Shown piece after piece: positions 25,417 to 34,665 of a DNA stretch of 64,000 nucleotides; position 1 is the stretch's first letter; each line of letters opens with the position of its first letter. The notes beneath the pieces are model-generated. The model saw only the letters and a list, made by a program, of their open reading frames with translations, did not search any database and was not told the origin of the DNA. Source of the DNA: Micromonospora_G sp044458865 (GTDB taxonomy: Bacteria > Actinomycetota > Actinomycetes > Mycobacteriales > Micromonosporaceae); contig NZ_JBITIH010000021.1 of assembly GCF_044458865.1 (NCBI RefSeq), positions 75,780 through 139,779 on the forward strand, in the 5' to 3' direction. A program made the position numbers and the translations under genes.

Positions 25417-27650
25417 GCCCGGCGATCGGCACCACCCTCGACCGGGTCGACGGCCGGGCCAAGGTCAGCGGCACCGCCCGCTACACCGCCGAGCTGGTGC
25501 TGCCCGGACTGGTGCACGCGGTCCTGGTCGGCGCCCGGGTGGCGAGCGGCCGGATCGTCGCGATCGACACCGGCGCGGCTCAACGGGCCGACGGGCTAAT
25601 CGCCGTACTCACCCACCTCAACCTGCCGAAGATCCCCGGCACACCGAAACTGCTTCCCTCACTGGCCGGGATGGCGGCCCCGGGACAGAGCTACTTCCCG
25701 ATGCAGGACGACGTGGTGCACTACGCCGGTCAGCCGGTCGCCATCGTGGTCGCCGACACGGTCGAACGCGCCGAGCACGCTGCCAGCCTGCTCCGCGTCG
25801 ACTACGAGGAGACGCCGGCCAAAACCACCCTCGACCAGGTACGCGACCAGGCGTACGAGCCGGAGCGGATCTTCGGCGGGATGCTGCCAGGCCGGGTTGT
25901 CCGGGGTGACGTGGAAGCCGGCCTCGGCCAGGCGACGGATCGGGTCGACGTGACCTACCGGTTCGCGGCCAACCACCAGAACCCGATCGAGCCCTCGGCC
26001 AGCACCGTGGTCTGGGACGACGCCCACCGGCTCACCGTCTACGACTCCACCCAGGGACCGACCGCCACCCAGTTGACCGTGGCGACGCTGCTCGGCATCT
26101 CGCCCACCCAGATCAAGGTGGTCAGCGAGTTCGTCGGCGGCAGCTTCGGCAGCAAGGCGATGATCTGGCCACATGTCACCCTGGCCGCGCTCGCCGCCCG
26201 CCAGGTGGAGCGGCCGGTCCGGCTCTCCCTGAGCCGGGAGCAGATGTTCCATTCCTGCGGGCACCGCGAGGAGCAGGAGCAGCACGTCACCCTCGGCGTT
26301 GACGCCGGGGGCCGATTGACCGCCCTGCGTCACCACAAGCTCTCCATCACCTCATACTTCGACGACTGGGCGGAGACCTCGCTCCAGTCGCCCGGGATCC
26401 TCTACCGCACGCCGAACTACGAGGGGATCTACCGGATCGCCAAGGGAAACACCATCACCCCGACGTTCATGCGCGGTCCGGGGGAGGCGACGGGGATCTT
26501 CGCGCTGGAGTGCGCAGTGGACGAACTCGCCGAGCGAATCGGGGTGGACCCGATCGAACTGCGGCTGCGCAACTTCGCGGATACCGACCCGACCAGTGGC
26601 CACCCGTGGTCGAGCAACGGCATCCGCGAGTGCTTCCAGCGGGGCGCGGATCTCTTCGGCTGGGCCGGGCGTGACCCGAACCCGGGCAGCCGCCGGGAAG
26701 GGCGGACGTTGATCGGTTGGGGGGTGGCCGCGTCCGCGTACCCGCACGTGGCACCCCCGAATCCGCAGCGGGCGCGGGCCCGGCTCTACAGCGACGGCAG
26801 CGCGGTGGTCGAGGCGGGTGTGTCGGAGTTCGGCACCGGCGTGACCACCGCGATGACCCAGGTCGCCGCCGATGGCCTCGGCCTGCCGGTCGAGCGGGTC
26901 CGGTTCGTCGGTGGCGGCAGCGACCTGCCGAACATCACCGCGGCGGTCGGGTCCGCCGGCACCGGCGCGGTCAGTGCGGCGGTGCACCTCGCGGCCACGC
27001 AACTGCGCGACCAGCTTGTCGGACGGGCCGTCGCGGACGAGCAGTCGCCGCTGCACGGCGCGGACCCGGGCGCGGTGTCGGTCGAGGACGGGCGGATGCG
27101 GCTACGCGACCGGCCCGACGTCGGCGAGACCTACGCCGAGATGCTGTCGCGGCAGTTCACCCCGGATGTCGAGACGTTGGGTGTCTGGACTCCGCCGCCG
27201 CCGGATCCCGGGTACGGACTGCACACCTTCGGCGCACAGTTCGCCGAGGTCGCCGTCGACGCCGACCTCGGCCTGATCCGGGTACGGCGGATGGTGGGTG
27301 TCTTCGCGCCGGGCCGGGTGTTGAACCGCAAGACCGCGCACAGCCAGCTCATGGGCGGGATGCTCTGGGGACTGAGCCACGCGTTGCTGGAGGCGAGCTG
27401 GATGGACGCCCGCCTCGGGCGATGGGCGAACCCGAGCTTCGGGGACTATCTGATCCCGGTCAACTCCGACGTGCCGGACGTGGTGGTCGACACGATCGAG
27501 GTCACCGACACGGTGGTCAACCCGCTCGGCGTCAAGGGGGTGGGGGAGATCGGCATCGTCGGCTCCGGGGCGGCGATCGCGAACGCCGTGCACCACGCCA
27601 CCGGGCGCCGGGTGCGGCACCTTCCGATCACCGTGGAGGACCTGCTGTAA
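25413..27650 (+). CDS. Molybdopterin-binding catalytic subunit, PaoC-like aldehyde oxidoreductase
   Basis: A 745-residue molybdenum hydroxylase large subunit. It opens with RVDGRAKVSGTARYTAEL, continues with the cofactor blocks FVGGSFGSKAMIWPHV and FMRGPGEATGIFALE, and ends with GVKGVGEIGIVGSGAAIANA, which contains the catalytic glutamate of the family. With the two smaller subunits it would oxidise aldehydes to acids, passing electrons via Fe-S to FAD. The start ATGA overlaps the upstream stop. No cofactor-insertion gene (PaoD/XdhC) follows in the window. Confidence 0.85.
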   Translation: MSPAIGTTLDRVDGRAKVSGTARYTAELVLPGLVHAVLVGARVASGRIVAIDTGAAQRADGLIAVLTHLNLPKIPGTPKLLPSLAGMAAPGQSYFPMQDDVVHYAGQPVAIVVADTVERAEHAASLLRVDYEETPAKTTLDQVRDQAYEPERIFGGMLPGRVVRGDVEAGLGQATDRVDVTYRFAANHQNPIEPSASTVVWDDAHRLTVYDSTQGPTATQLTVATLLGISPTQIKVVSEFVGGSFGSKAMIWPHVTLAALAARQVERPVRLSLSREQMFHSCGHREEQEQHVTLGVDAGGRLTALRHHKLSITSYFDDWAETSLQSPGILYRTPNYEGIYRIAKGNTITPTFMRGPGEATGIFALECAVDELAERIGVDPIELRLRNFADTDPTSGHPWSSNGIRECFQRGADLFGWAGRDPNPGSRREGRTLIGWGVAASAYPHVAPPNPQRARARLYSDGSAVVEAGVSEFGTGVTTAMTQVAADGLGLPVERVRFVGGGSDLPNITAAVGSAGTGAVSAAVHLAATQLRDQLVGRAVADEQSPLHGADPGAVSVEDGRMRLRDRPDVGETYAEMLSRQFTPDVETLGVWTPPPPDPGYGLHTFGAQFAEVAVDADLGLIRVRRMVGVFAPGRVLNRKTAHSQLMGGMLWGLSHALLEASWMDARLGRWANPSFGDYLIPVNSDVPDVVVDTIEVTDTVVNPLGVKGVGEIGIVGSGAAIANAVHHATGRRVRHLPITVEDLL

Positions 27651-27695
27651 CGCACCTCTGGTCAGGCGCGGATGGTCATCCGGGAGACCTGGCGA

Positions 27696-28265
27696 TCAGG
27701 CGGTACGGCGCCGCCGGCGCCCGCCGCGCGGTTCGGTGAGTTCTTCCACCACCTGGCAGGCGTTGTGTAGCGGGTCGAGGCGGTCCGCGTGTGTCGCGAC
27801 CCGCTGGAGCAGTTCCTTGAAGGCAGGCTGCTCGTTGCCGAGGACGGAGAGAATCTCCGTCTCGGCGGTGGTGAGGGCGTTGCGCCGGTCCTGCCAGAGG
27901 GTCTGCCCGGCTTCCGTGGCGACCACCCTGCGGCTGCGGCGGTCGCTCGGGTCGGGTTGGCGGGAGACGAGTCCGGCGGCTTCCAGGTCGTCGATCAGGT
28001 AGGTGAGGACGGTCCGGTCGATGCCGAGTTGGGCACCGAGTGCGCCCTGGTTCATGGCGAGGTTCTGGCTCGCCGATGCGACGACCTGGTAGCCCCGCGC
28101 GCCGCCGGGGACGTCGTCGAGGAGTTCCTCGACCGCCTTCGAGTAGCGCCGCAGGATGACTCCGAGTGCCCAACCGAAGTCGTCCTTGAGCAGGTCGGCT
28201 GCGACCTGCTCGCCCCTGTCGGGAGACCCGGGAGCGTTCGGCGTGGTGGCTGCATCGTGGGACAC
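27696..28265 (-). CDS. MarR-family transcriptional regulator
   Basis: A 189-residue MarR protein. The winged helix reads NQGALGAQLGIDRTVLTYLIDDLEAAGLVSRQPDPSDRRSRRVV with the DxRxR wing. The C-terminal 20 residues are a basic tail. It is divergent from the azoreductase gene, and the shared 155-bp region holds a perfect 12-bp inverted repeat, so it probably represses the azoreductase and itself. Confidence 0.85.
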   Translation of the reverse strand: MSHDAATTPNAPGSPDRGEQVAADLLKDDFGWALGVILRRYSKAVEELLDDVPGGARGYQVVASASQNLAMNQGALGAQLGIDRTVLTYLIDDLEAAGLVSRQPDPSDRRSRRVVATEAGQTLWQDRRNALTTAETEILSVLGNEQPAFKELLQRVATHADRLDPLHNACQVVEELTEPRGGRRRRRTA

Positions 28266-28293
28266 ATCCCCAGCATAACGATCTCAAAAGATA

Positions 28294-28340
28294 ATCTGCC
28301 CAACAGATCTTCTGTAATCCTGTAGTGATGTTGGGCAGAT
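28294..28340. promoter_or_regulatory. MarR operator candidate in the azoreductase divergon
   Basis: ATCTGCCCAACA at 28294-28305 is repeated in perfect inversion at 28329-28340, 23 bp apart. The first copy also forms a small palindrome ATCTGCCCAACAGAT. A further TCTGCAACGCAGA palindrome lies at 28391-28403. They sit between the divergent starts. Confidence 0.55.
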
Positions 28341-28420
28341 GATTCGGGTCACAGTTGTGTTGGCTTCTAGATGGTCTGCGAATAATTTGGTCTGCAACGC
28401 AGAACATTTGGAGGAAAGCA

Positions 28421-29080
28421 GTGAGCCTGTTCCGACTCGACTCAAGCATCCTGGGCGAGCGCTCCACCAGCCGCGCGGTCGCCGACACCGCCGAGAAGGC
28501 GTGGACCCGCACCCACCCGTCCGGCCTCGTCGCCCGGCGTGACCTGGTCGCGTCGCCCCTGCCGCCGTACGCCTGGACCTCGGCGGTCTCCGCGGGATTC
28601 GTACCGGCCGACCAGCGCACCGACGAGCAGACCGAGGCCGTCGCGCTCGTCACCGCGTTGGTCGACGAACTGTTCGCGGCCGAGGCGTACCTGCTCGCCG
28701 TCCCGCTCTACAACTACGGCGTCTCCCAGCACGTGAAGGGCTGGATCGACCTGCTGCTCACCGACCGGCGGCTGATCGGGACGGAGAAGCCGCCACTGGC
28801 GGGACGCCCTGCGGCACTGATCACCTCCCGGGGCGGCGGCTACGGCCCCGGCACCCCTCGCGAAGGCTGGGACCACGCCACGCCGTACTACCGCCGGATC
28901 TTCGGCGACCTGCTCGGCATGGAACTGCACGTCAGTGAGATCGAGCTGACCCTTGCCGAGAGCAATCCCGCGATGGCCGGACTGCGCGACCAGGCCCGTC
29001 AGCAGTTGGAGGCGGGACACGCCTCCGCCGAGAAGCACGGCGAACTGCTCGCCCAGCACGTCCTCGACCAGCGGAGCTGA
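28421..29080 (+). CDS. FMN-dependent NADH-azoreductase-like flavoprotein
   Basis: A 219-residue flavodoxin-like protein of the AzoR group. The N-terminus LFRLDSSILGERSTSRAVAD is the phosphate-binding strand-loop, and AVPLYNYGVSQHVKGWIDLLL is the family signature around the flavin. It would reduce azo compounds or quinones by NAD(P)H. The start is GTG 28421 with GGAGGAAA upstream. Divergent from its probable MarR repressor, as is common for quinone-responsive azoreductases. Confidence 0.85.
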   Translation: MSLFRLDSSILGERSTSRAVADTAEKAWTRTHPSGLVARRDLVASPLPPYAWTSAVSAGFVPADQRTDEQTEAVALVTALVDELFAAEAYLLAVPLYNYGVSQHVKGWIDLLLTDRRLIGTEKPPLAGRPAALITSRGGGYGPGTPREGWDHATPYYRRIFGDLLGMELHVSEIELTLAESNPAMAGLRDQARQQLEAGHASAEKHGELLAQHVLDQRS

Positions 29081-29101
29081 GCGGCGACGCGGACCCTCCG
29101 G

Positions 29102-29140
29102 GTCATGCCCCCGAGCCGGTGAGCGGTACGGGGGCATGAC
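29102..29140 (+). terminator. Hairpin terminator after the azoreductase
   Basis: GTCATGCCCCCG (29102-29113) and its exact complement (29129-29140), 15-nt loop, 21 bp after the stop. Confidence 0.65.
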
Positions 29141-29206
29141 TGGTCCGTACCGAAGCGATCTGAGCCCCCGCCGGCCGGCGGCGCCGGTTGACGTCAGCGG
29201 TGCTGG

Positions 29207-30412
29207 TCAGGTCGGCGGTGTGGGCGCCTCCGGCATCGTCCGGCCACGGGAGCGGAGCGCGTCGGCGACCGCCACCCCCGCCAGTACGACCGCCGCCGCA
29301 CCGCCGACCGCCAGCGGTGGTACGTGCAGCATCGCCGGCGTCAGCAGGGCCAGCGCGATCAGTCCACCGATCCGGGACCGGGAGACCCTGGCGAACACCT
29401 GGTACTCGAACTGGGATCGGCCGGCGAGGAAGAGCGCGGGGCCGCCGAGCATGGTGTAGAGCCAGACCGGGGTGGTGTGCCCGAGTGGGTGGGCGATGGA
29501 GAGTTCGTAGCCGACGGCGGTGAGCACGATGCCGGCGATCATGAGCAGGTGGGAGAAGGACATGGACCGGCCGAACCGGGCGGGTTGGCGGGCGGTGGTG
29601 ATCGCTACCGGCAGCAGGTGACCGGCCTGGTGGAAGTAGACCCGCCAGAGCAGCACGGTGGTCAGGAACGAGATCAGGAACGCGCTGGTCCGTTCGACGG
29701 CGAAGCTGGCGGCGCTGAAGGTCAGGCCGATCACCAGGACCGACTCGCCCAGGGTGATCAGCAGGAACTGCTGGTACCGCTCGGCCAGGTGCTCGCCCGC
29801 GATCGGAAGCTCGACGGTGGGTGCCCGGCCCAGCTTCGGGATAGGCCACCCGCCGACGGCTCCGCCGTAGTCGAGCAGGATGGCGATGGTCCAGAGCAGT
29901 CCGCGGAGCCGGGCATCGTCGCTGATCCCGCCGATCAGCCACGGCACCGCGCTGAGACCGAACCAGATGAAGAGCCGCAGGGGTACGTCCCGTTGCCGGC
30001 GGTGGGCGAGGAAGAGGAAGAGCGTACGTCCGAACTGGAGCGCGAGGTACGCCACGGCGAAGATGACCGCGTGTTCGCCGAAGCCCTTCGGTACCGCGAC
30101 CGCCATCACCATCGCGCCGATCATCGTGCCCACCACCACGAGTTGGATCGCCGGCTGATCCGGGTCGAGTCGGCTGGTGGTCAGCGCGGTGAAGGTCCAG
30201 ACCAGCCAGAGGGCGAGGAAGAGCAGCAGCGTCTGGCCGGCCTCGGCGAGCAGGGTGCTCCGGCGGTCGGTGAAGTCGGTGATCAGTCGCTGGGAGATCC
30301 GGGTGAGCGCGAAGACGAAGACGAGGTCGAAGAAGAGTTCGAGGAAGGTGGCCCGCTGCGAGCTCTCGGCGCTGCGCAGCACTCCCCGTTCCGACTGTTC
30401 ACCACTGGTCAT
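29207..30412 (-). CDS. Low temperature requirement protein A (LtrA)-like membrane protein
   Basis: A 401-residue LtrA-family protein. The family hallmark FLELFFDLVFVFALTRISQRL follows a short N-terminus, and about ten to twelve hydrophobic segments cover the rest. LTLGESVLVIG in the middle is the second conserved block. I chose ATG 30412 (MTSGEQSERG), since the upstream part of the frame is Arg-rich and unlike a membrane protein. Biochemical function of the family is unknown. Confidence 0.8.
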   Translation of the reverse strand: MTSGEQSERGVLRSAESSQRATFLELFFDLVFVFALTRISQRLITDFTDRRSTLLAEAGQTLLLFLALWLVWTFTALTTSRLDPDQPAIQLVVVGTMIGAMVMAVAVPKGFGEHAVIFAVAYLALQFGRTLFLFLAHRRQRDVPLRLFIWFGLSAVPWLIGGISDDARLRGLLWTIAILLDYGGAVGGWPIPKLGRAPTVELPIAGEHLAERYQQFLLITLGESVLVIGLTFSAASFAVERTSAFLISFLTTVLLWRVYFHQAGHLLPVAITTARQPARFGRSMSFSHLLMIAGIVLTAVGYELSIAHPLGHTTPVWLYTMLGGPALFLAGRSQFEYQVFARVSRSRIGGLIALALLTPAMLHVPPLAVGGAAAVVLAGVAVADALRSRGRTMPEAPTPPT

Positions 30413-30559
30413 CGGGTGACCCGACAGGATCCGCGCCCCGGTGGACCGGGGCGAGCCGCGCCAGGGTCGATCACGGCGCCCCCTCGTCGCTTCGGCGATC
30501 TCCAGATCCCAACGAGCCAGCACCCGGCGGGGACGTTGCCGAGTCGTCGGGCAAGCCGG

Positions 30560-30600
30560 AGGGCCCCCGGCGGACGCCTGTCGCGTCCACCGAGGGCCCT
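30560..30600 (-). terminator. Hairpin terminator of the chitinase gene
   Basis: 18-nt arms (30560-30577 and 30583-30600) pair with only two mismatches around a 5-nt loop, downstream of the stop at 30628. Confidence 0.65.
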
Positions 30601-30627
30601 GCGTGTGCGGTCCTGCCGAGGGTCAGG

Positions 30628-32025
30628 TCAGGGAAGTTGCCAGATCTGGTTGCTGGTGTTGTAGCAGTCCCAGATCTGGAGCCGGGCGCCGTCGGCGGTG
30701 CTCTTGTCAGTCACGTCGAGGCACCGACCCGACTGCGGGTTGCGTACGGTGCCGTTGCTCTGGCCCTGCCAGACCTGAGCGGCGGTGCCGTTGCAGTCCC
30801 ACAGTTGGATCTTGGTGCCGTTGGCGGTCCCGGCGCTGGTGATGTCCATGCACTTGCCGAGTGCCCGGATGGTGCCGTCGGTGCCGACCGTCCAGGTCTG
30901 CGCGTTGCTGCCGTTGCAGGTGTAGAGCTGGATCGGGGTGCCGTTGGCGGTGCTGGCCGCCGCGACGTCGACGCACTTGCCGGCCAGGCCGGTGATCCGG
31001 CCGGTACGACCGCTCGGCGGCGGCGGCGTACCGCCCATCACCGTGTCGTAGATCGCGCTGACCAGCGAGGTCGCGTCGTTGCGGTCCTGGGACAACTCCC
31101 AGTTCATCATGCCGCCGGCGTTGGCCAGCGCCCACTGTGTCTTGCGCTTGACCGTGGGGACGCCGTTGTAGCACTGCTGGGCGCCGTTGGCGGTGGTGCA
31201 GTCGCGGTTGGCGTTCGCCGGATCGAGCTGCACGAGCTGGCTGTACGTGAGGTAGCCCGGGCGGCTGTAGAACGGCACGCCGACCACCGTCTTGCTCGCC
31301 GGCAGGCCACGGTTCTTCCAGCCCTGGGCGTTGCTGATCGACCAGTCGTAGTTGGCGTGCGGCTCGCCGCCGTCGTACAACATGATGTTGAGGAAGTCGA
31401 CGTAGCCGAAGACGGCGGGCTGGATGCCGTTGGCGGTGCCGCCACCGGAGACGACCGCGGCGGTGAGCAGCTTGCCCCGGCTGTGCATGGCGGTGCTCAA
31501 CTGCTGCATGAGCAGGGTGTAGTTGTTGGCCGAGGCGCCCGGGTCCGGGTACTCCCAGTCGATGTCGACGCCGTCGAGCCCGTACTGGTTGACGAAGTTG
31601 ACCATGTTGTTGACGAATGTCGTACGGGTGCCCGAGTTGGCGGCCAGCGCCTCGAAGGCGGAGTCGTTGCCGTCGTTCCAACCGCCGACCGCGATCAGCA
31701 CCTTGACGTTGTTCTGGTGCCCGAGCGAGACCAACTGCTGGAGCTTGCCCGGCTGGTCCACCGCCTGAAGGCTGCCGTTCGAGTTCGGCAGCACGAACGC
31801 GTAGTTGATGTGGGTCAGCTTGCTGTACTGGATGCTGGTGACGTTGCCGGCCCAGGAGGGCATGTAACCGACGCTCTTGAAGCCGTTGGGGAGCACCGCC
31901 GCCTGCGAGGGTGTTGCCGGGGCGAGCGCGGTTGCCGTACCGACGAGGGCGGTGACCAGGGCCATCGCTCCGGTGAGGAAGCGGGATCTGCCGGTCCGGG
32001 CGAGTGCGGGGGATGTGTTGGACAT
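30628..32025 (-). CDS. Secreted GH18 chitinase with C-terminal ricin-type lectin domain
   Basis: A 465-residue exported enzyme. Signal peptide about 1-42 (ends SQAAV). GH18 catalytic domain about 45-330 with the active-site motif DGVDIDWEYP, where the final Glu is the proton donor, plus SVGYMPSWAG at the start and GGMMNWELSQDR near the end. A short Pro linker leads to a ricin B trefoil of about 125 residues with three Gln-x-Trp repeats (QTW, QVW, QIW), which should bind sugar polymers. The type resembles bacterial chitinase D-like enzymes. Confidence 0.9.
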   Translation of the reverse strand: MSNTSPALARTGRSRFLTGAMALVTALVGTATALAPATPSQAAVLPNGFKSVGYMPSWAGNVTSIQYSKLTHINYAFVLPNSNGSLQAVDQPGKLQQLVSLGHQNNVKVLIAVGGWNDGNDSAFEALAANSGTRTTFVNNMVNFVNQYGLDGVDIDWEYPDPGASANNYTLLMQQLSTAMHSRGKLLTAAVVSGGGTANGIQPAVFGYVDFLNIMLYDGGEPHANYDWSISNAQGWKNRGLPASKTVVGVPFYSRPGYLTYSQLVQLDPANANRDCTTANGAQQCYNGVPTVKRKTQWALANAGGMMNWELSQDRNDATSLVSAIYDTVMGGTPPPPSGRTGRITGLAGKCVDVAAASTANGTPIQLYTCNGSNAQTWTVGTDGTIRALGKCMDITSAGTANGTKIQLWDCNGTAAQVWQGQSNGTVRNPQSGRCLDVTDKSTADGARLQIWDCYNTSNQIWQLP

Positions 32026-32439
32026 GTTCGACCTTTCGCGACGTACGCGCCATGGGCCCCGCTCCGGGCGGGGCGGTGTTCGAGAGCGCTCGGCCGACCA
32101 GGGCCCAGGGTCGGGTTCGAGGCAGGAGGTGGGGTTGTGCCGTTTGCGACGCTTCAGGTGGCTGAAAGCTTAGGAAACTTAACTATTAAAAGTCAATGGA
32201 TGTGAATTCATCGCTTGGAAACAAGCTCGACCAGCGGGGATGTCCGCTGGTCCGTGAAGATCGCCGGTGCACGCGCGACACTCAGACCGAACGCGACCAG
32301 CCCCGCTGGTTCGTGATCCTGCGGGGAAGGCCGGGCCAGCACGCTCCATGGCCGACGGCTGGAGCGTGAAGACCTCCTGGCGAGACAGCCGGCCGCCCGC
32401 GTCCGCACCAGTGCGAGCAGACGGTGGCGACGGCCGGCG
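32026..32439. other. Intergenic region between chitinase and the GT-C-like gene
   Basis: Holds the divergent upstream regions. An AT-rich patch at about 32166-32212 (with CTTAGGAAACTTAACTATT) is the likely chitinase promoter region. The rest has no supported gene. Confidence 0.45.
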
Positions 32440-34203
32440 ATGTGCCAGACTCGCCGCACGAAGCTCCGCCAGCTAGTGGAGTCGTCGAGCGAGGGAGCAC
32501 AGTTGGGGCGGTCGGTCGGGGATCTTCTCCCTCGCAGTCGCGTACAAGGACCGAGGAAGACGCTTGTGGGGGCGTCCGCATCGCTCGTCAGGAGGGCGGT
32601 CACCCCCGGTCGTCTGGCTGTTGCCTTCGGCCTCGCGGGCCTGCTCTACCGGGTGTTTCTGGTGGCGCTGGACGTTCCACCGGCCAACAGCGACGAGGGA
32701 GCGGCCGCGCTGGCGGCGCTGCACATCGGAGAGGGCCGCCACTGGCCGATATTCTTCTACGGCCAGGACTACATGGGAACTCTCCACTCCTATCTTGCGG
32801 CCCCCTTCGTGCAAGCCCTCGGCACTCATTGGTGGGTCATGCGGATACCCACCCTGGCCATGTACGCGCTGTTTCTCTTTCTTGTCTTTCGACTGACGCG
32901 CACGCTGTACACCCCCTGGTTCGCGACCCTTGCCGTCGTGGTCATGGCGCTCGGATCCGATCGGGTCGTCAAGGATCAGATCATCGGCGCCGGGGGCTAC
33001 TCCGACGTTGCGACCGCTACCGCCGGGCTCATGCTGGCCGCGACAGCATTGGCACTGCGGCTGGAGAAGCGGCAGGTCACCTACCTTCTGGGGGGCCTGC
33101 TGGCCGGGTACATCGTGTGGACCCACTGGCTTGCTCTGCCATACGTCGCAGTTGCCGTGCTCCTGGTCGGCTGGGCCGGCCGGTCAGTGCTGACAAAGCG
33201 TCACGTGCTTCTGGCTGCCGCGGGGTTCATCTGCGGCGTGGCCCCGTTGATCTGGTTCAACATCCGTTCCGGTCATCCCAATTCGCTGTCGGTCCTGCTA
33301 TCTCTCAGCGGTGCCACCGAAACGGCCGCGTGGTCAGACCGGATACACGGCGGGGTCATCCTCGGACTGCCATTGAGTTCCGGTATGTGTGCGCCAAGTC
33401 GCTGCGAGACATGGCAGCTCTGGTGGGGACCGGTCTACCTGGGCCTGATGGTCGTGGCCGTGGTCATCGCGATCGTCGGGATCCGCCGTTCGGTCGACCC
33501 GGACGAACGCCGTCTACATGCCGGTCGGCTCGCCCTCGTCATCGGTGGGGCCGTGACCCTGGGCGCGTACGTCGCAAGCGCCTCGTCGGCGCTGACCCCG
33601 ATCGAGAGTGCCCGCTACCTCCACTATGGGATGGTGTCCCTGCCAGCGGTTGTCTGGCCACTGTGGGTCGGCGTGAAGTCCGCCGCCGACAGGGCAGTGA
33701 CCGGGACCCCTGGTGACCACGGGCCGGGTCGGGTGACGGTGCCCCGGCCGACCAGGGGCGGTGTGGCCCTCGCCGCAGCCTGTCTTGTGATCGCCGGCGC
33801 GGGCATCGGTAGCCTGCTGGTCGCCACCGGGCAGCTCATTGCCCACCAGCCCGCGTACGCGGCCAAGGCGGACGCGGAGAGGGTGCTGGTGGACCAGTTG
33901 CGGCACGACGGCGTGACGCGGGTCTACTCCGAGTACTGGACGTGCAACCGGCTCGCCTATGTCAGCGGGGAACAGATCCGCTGTGCCGTCCTCGACGAGG
34001 ACCTCACACCGGGGTTCGACCGGTACCGCCCGTACCGTGAGCAGGTCCGACAGTCGGAGCTGGTGGCGTACGTGCTGCCGACCGCAAGCGCCATGGCGGA
34101 AAACTTCGCCCGATCGGCCCCGTCGACGACCGAGATCCTCGGTGTGCGGAACGTCGCCGGCTATCAGGTCTACCTGTGCCGCCAGGAGCCGGCGGGAAGC
34201 TGA
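32440..34203 (+). CDS. Multi-spanning GT-C-like glycosyltransferase or mannosyltransferase
   Basis: A protein of up to 587 residues with about ten transmembrane segments and an external C-terminal domain. Near the first helix lies ANSDEGAAALAALHIGEG, where the aspartate after helix 1 fits the GT-C metal-site pattern, and WPIFFYGQDYMGTLHSYLAAPF follows, as in ArnT/dolichyl-phosphate-mannose type enzymes. The start is uncertain; the first 50 residues are polar and a later start is possible. Acceptor unknown. No neighbouring glycan genes. Confidence 0.6.
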   Translation: MCQTRRTKLRQLVESSSEGAQLGRSVGDLLPRSRVQGPRKTLVGASASLVRRAVTPGRLAVAFGLAGLLYRVFLVALDVPPANSDEGAAALAALHIGEGRHWPIFFYGQDYMGTLHSYLAAPFVQALGTHWWVMRIPTLAMYALFLFLVFRLTRTLYTPWFATLAVVVMALGSDRVVKDQIIGAGGYSDVATATAGLMLAATALALRLEKRQVTYLLGGLLAGYIVWTHWLALPYVAVAVLLVGWAGRSVLTKRHVLLAAAGFICGVAPLIWFNIRSGHPNSLSVLLSLSGATETAAWSDRIHGGVILGLPLSSGMCAPSRCETWQLWWGPVYLGLMVVAVVIAIVGIRRSVDPDERRLHAGRLALVIGGAVTLGAYVASASSALTPIESARYLHYGMVSLPAVVWPLWVGVKSAADRAVTGTPGDHGPGRVTVPRPTRGGVALAAACLVIAGAGIGSLLVATGQLIAHQPAYAAKADAERVLVDQLRHDGVTRVYSEYWTCNRLAYVSGEQIRCAVLDEDLTPGFDRYRPYREQVRQSELVAYVLPTASAMAENFARSAPSTTEILGVRNVAGYQVYLCRQEPAGS

Positions 34204-34268
34204 CTCGACCCGCGCGGTCTGCCGCCCGGTGGGTCCTCGTCAACGTTTGTGGGCGAAATACGGACAAA

Positions 34269-34306
34269 GCCGGCTGGGCGCCCCGGAATCGGAGCGCCCA
34301 GCCGGC
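34269..34306. terminator. Bidirectional hairpin terminator
   Basis: Perfect 13-bp stem (34269-34281 with 34294-34306), 12-nt loop, between the convergent membrane glycosyltransferase and CsbD genes. Confidence 0.7.
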
Positions 34307-34330
34307 AGGCGTACCAGAGGTTCGTCCAGA

Positions 34331-34525
34331 TCAGGGGCGGAAGGCGTCCCGGGTGTCGTGGGCGGCGTCCTTCACGTGGTCGCCGGCCTGCTTGACGTTC
34401 GCCTCGGTCCGCTGGGCGGCGCCCTCGGCCTGCAACCGCTCGTTGTCCGTGGCGTCGCCGACCTTCTCCTTCACCGCGCCGGTGATCTCCTCGGCCTTGT
34501 GCTTGATCTTGTCGCTGATGCTCAC
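34331..34525 (-). CDS. CsbD-family stress protein
   Basis: A 64-residue hydrophilic CsbD-like protein: SISDKIKHKAEEITGAVKEK followed by GDATDNERLQAEGAAQ, the family core. CsbD proteins accumulate under general stress; their molecular role is unknown. GTG at 34525 is favoured over the ATG four codons upstream because GGAGG sits five bases before it. Monocistronic. Confidence 0.85.
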   Translation of the reverse strand: MSISDKIKHKAEEITGAVKEKVGDATDNERLQAEGAAQRTEANVKQAGDHVKDAAHDTRDAFRP

Positions 34526-34665
34526 TGTGACCTCCACTTGCTTCGGGGTGGCGCCGGTGGTTCACCGCTGTCGAAGGTTGTGCCCCGTGGCGTCGGCGAC
34601 GAAACCGCCGCGACCCCGATCACCCACCCACCCGCCCCGCCGTCCCACCCCCGTACGGTGGCAGG

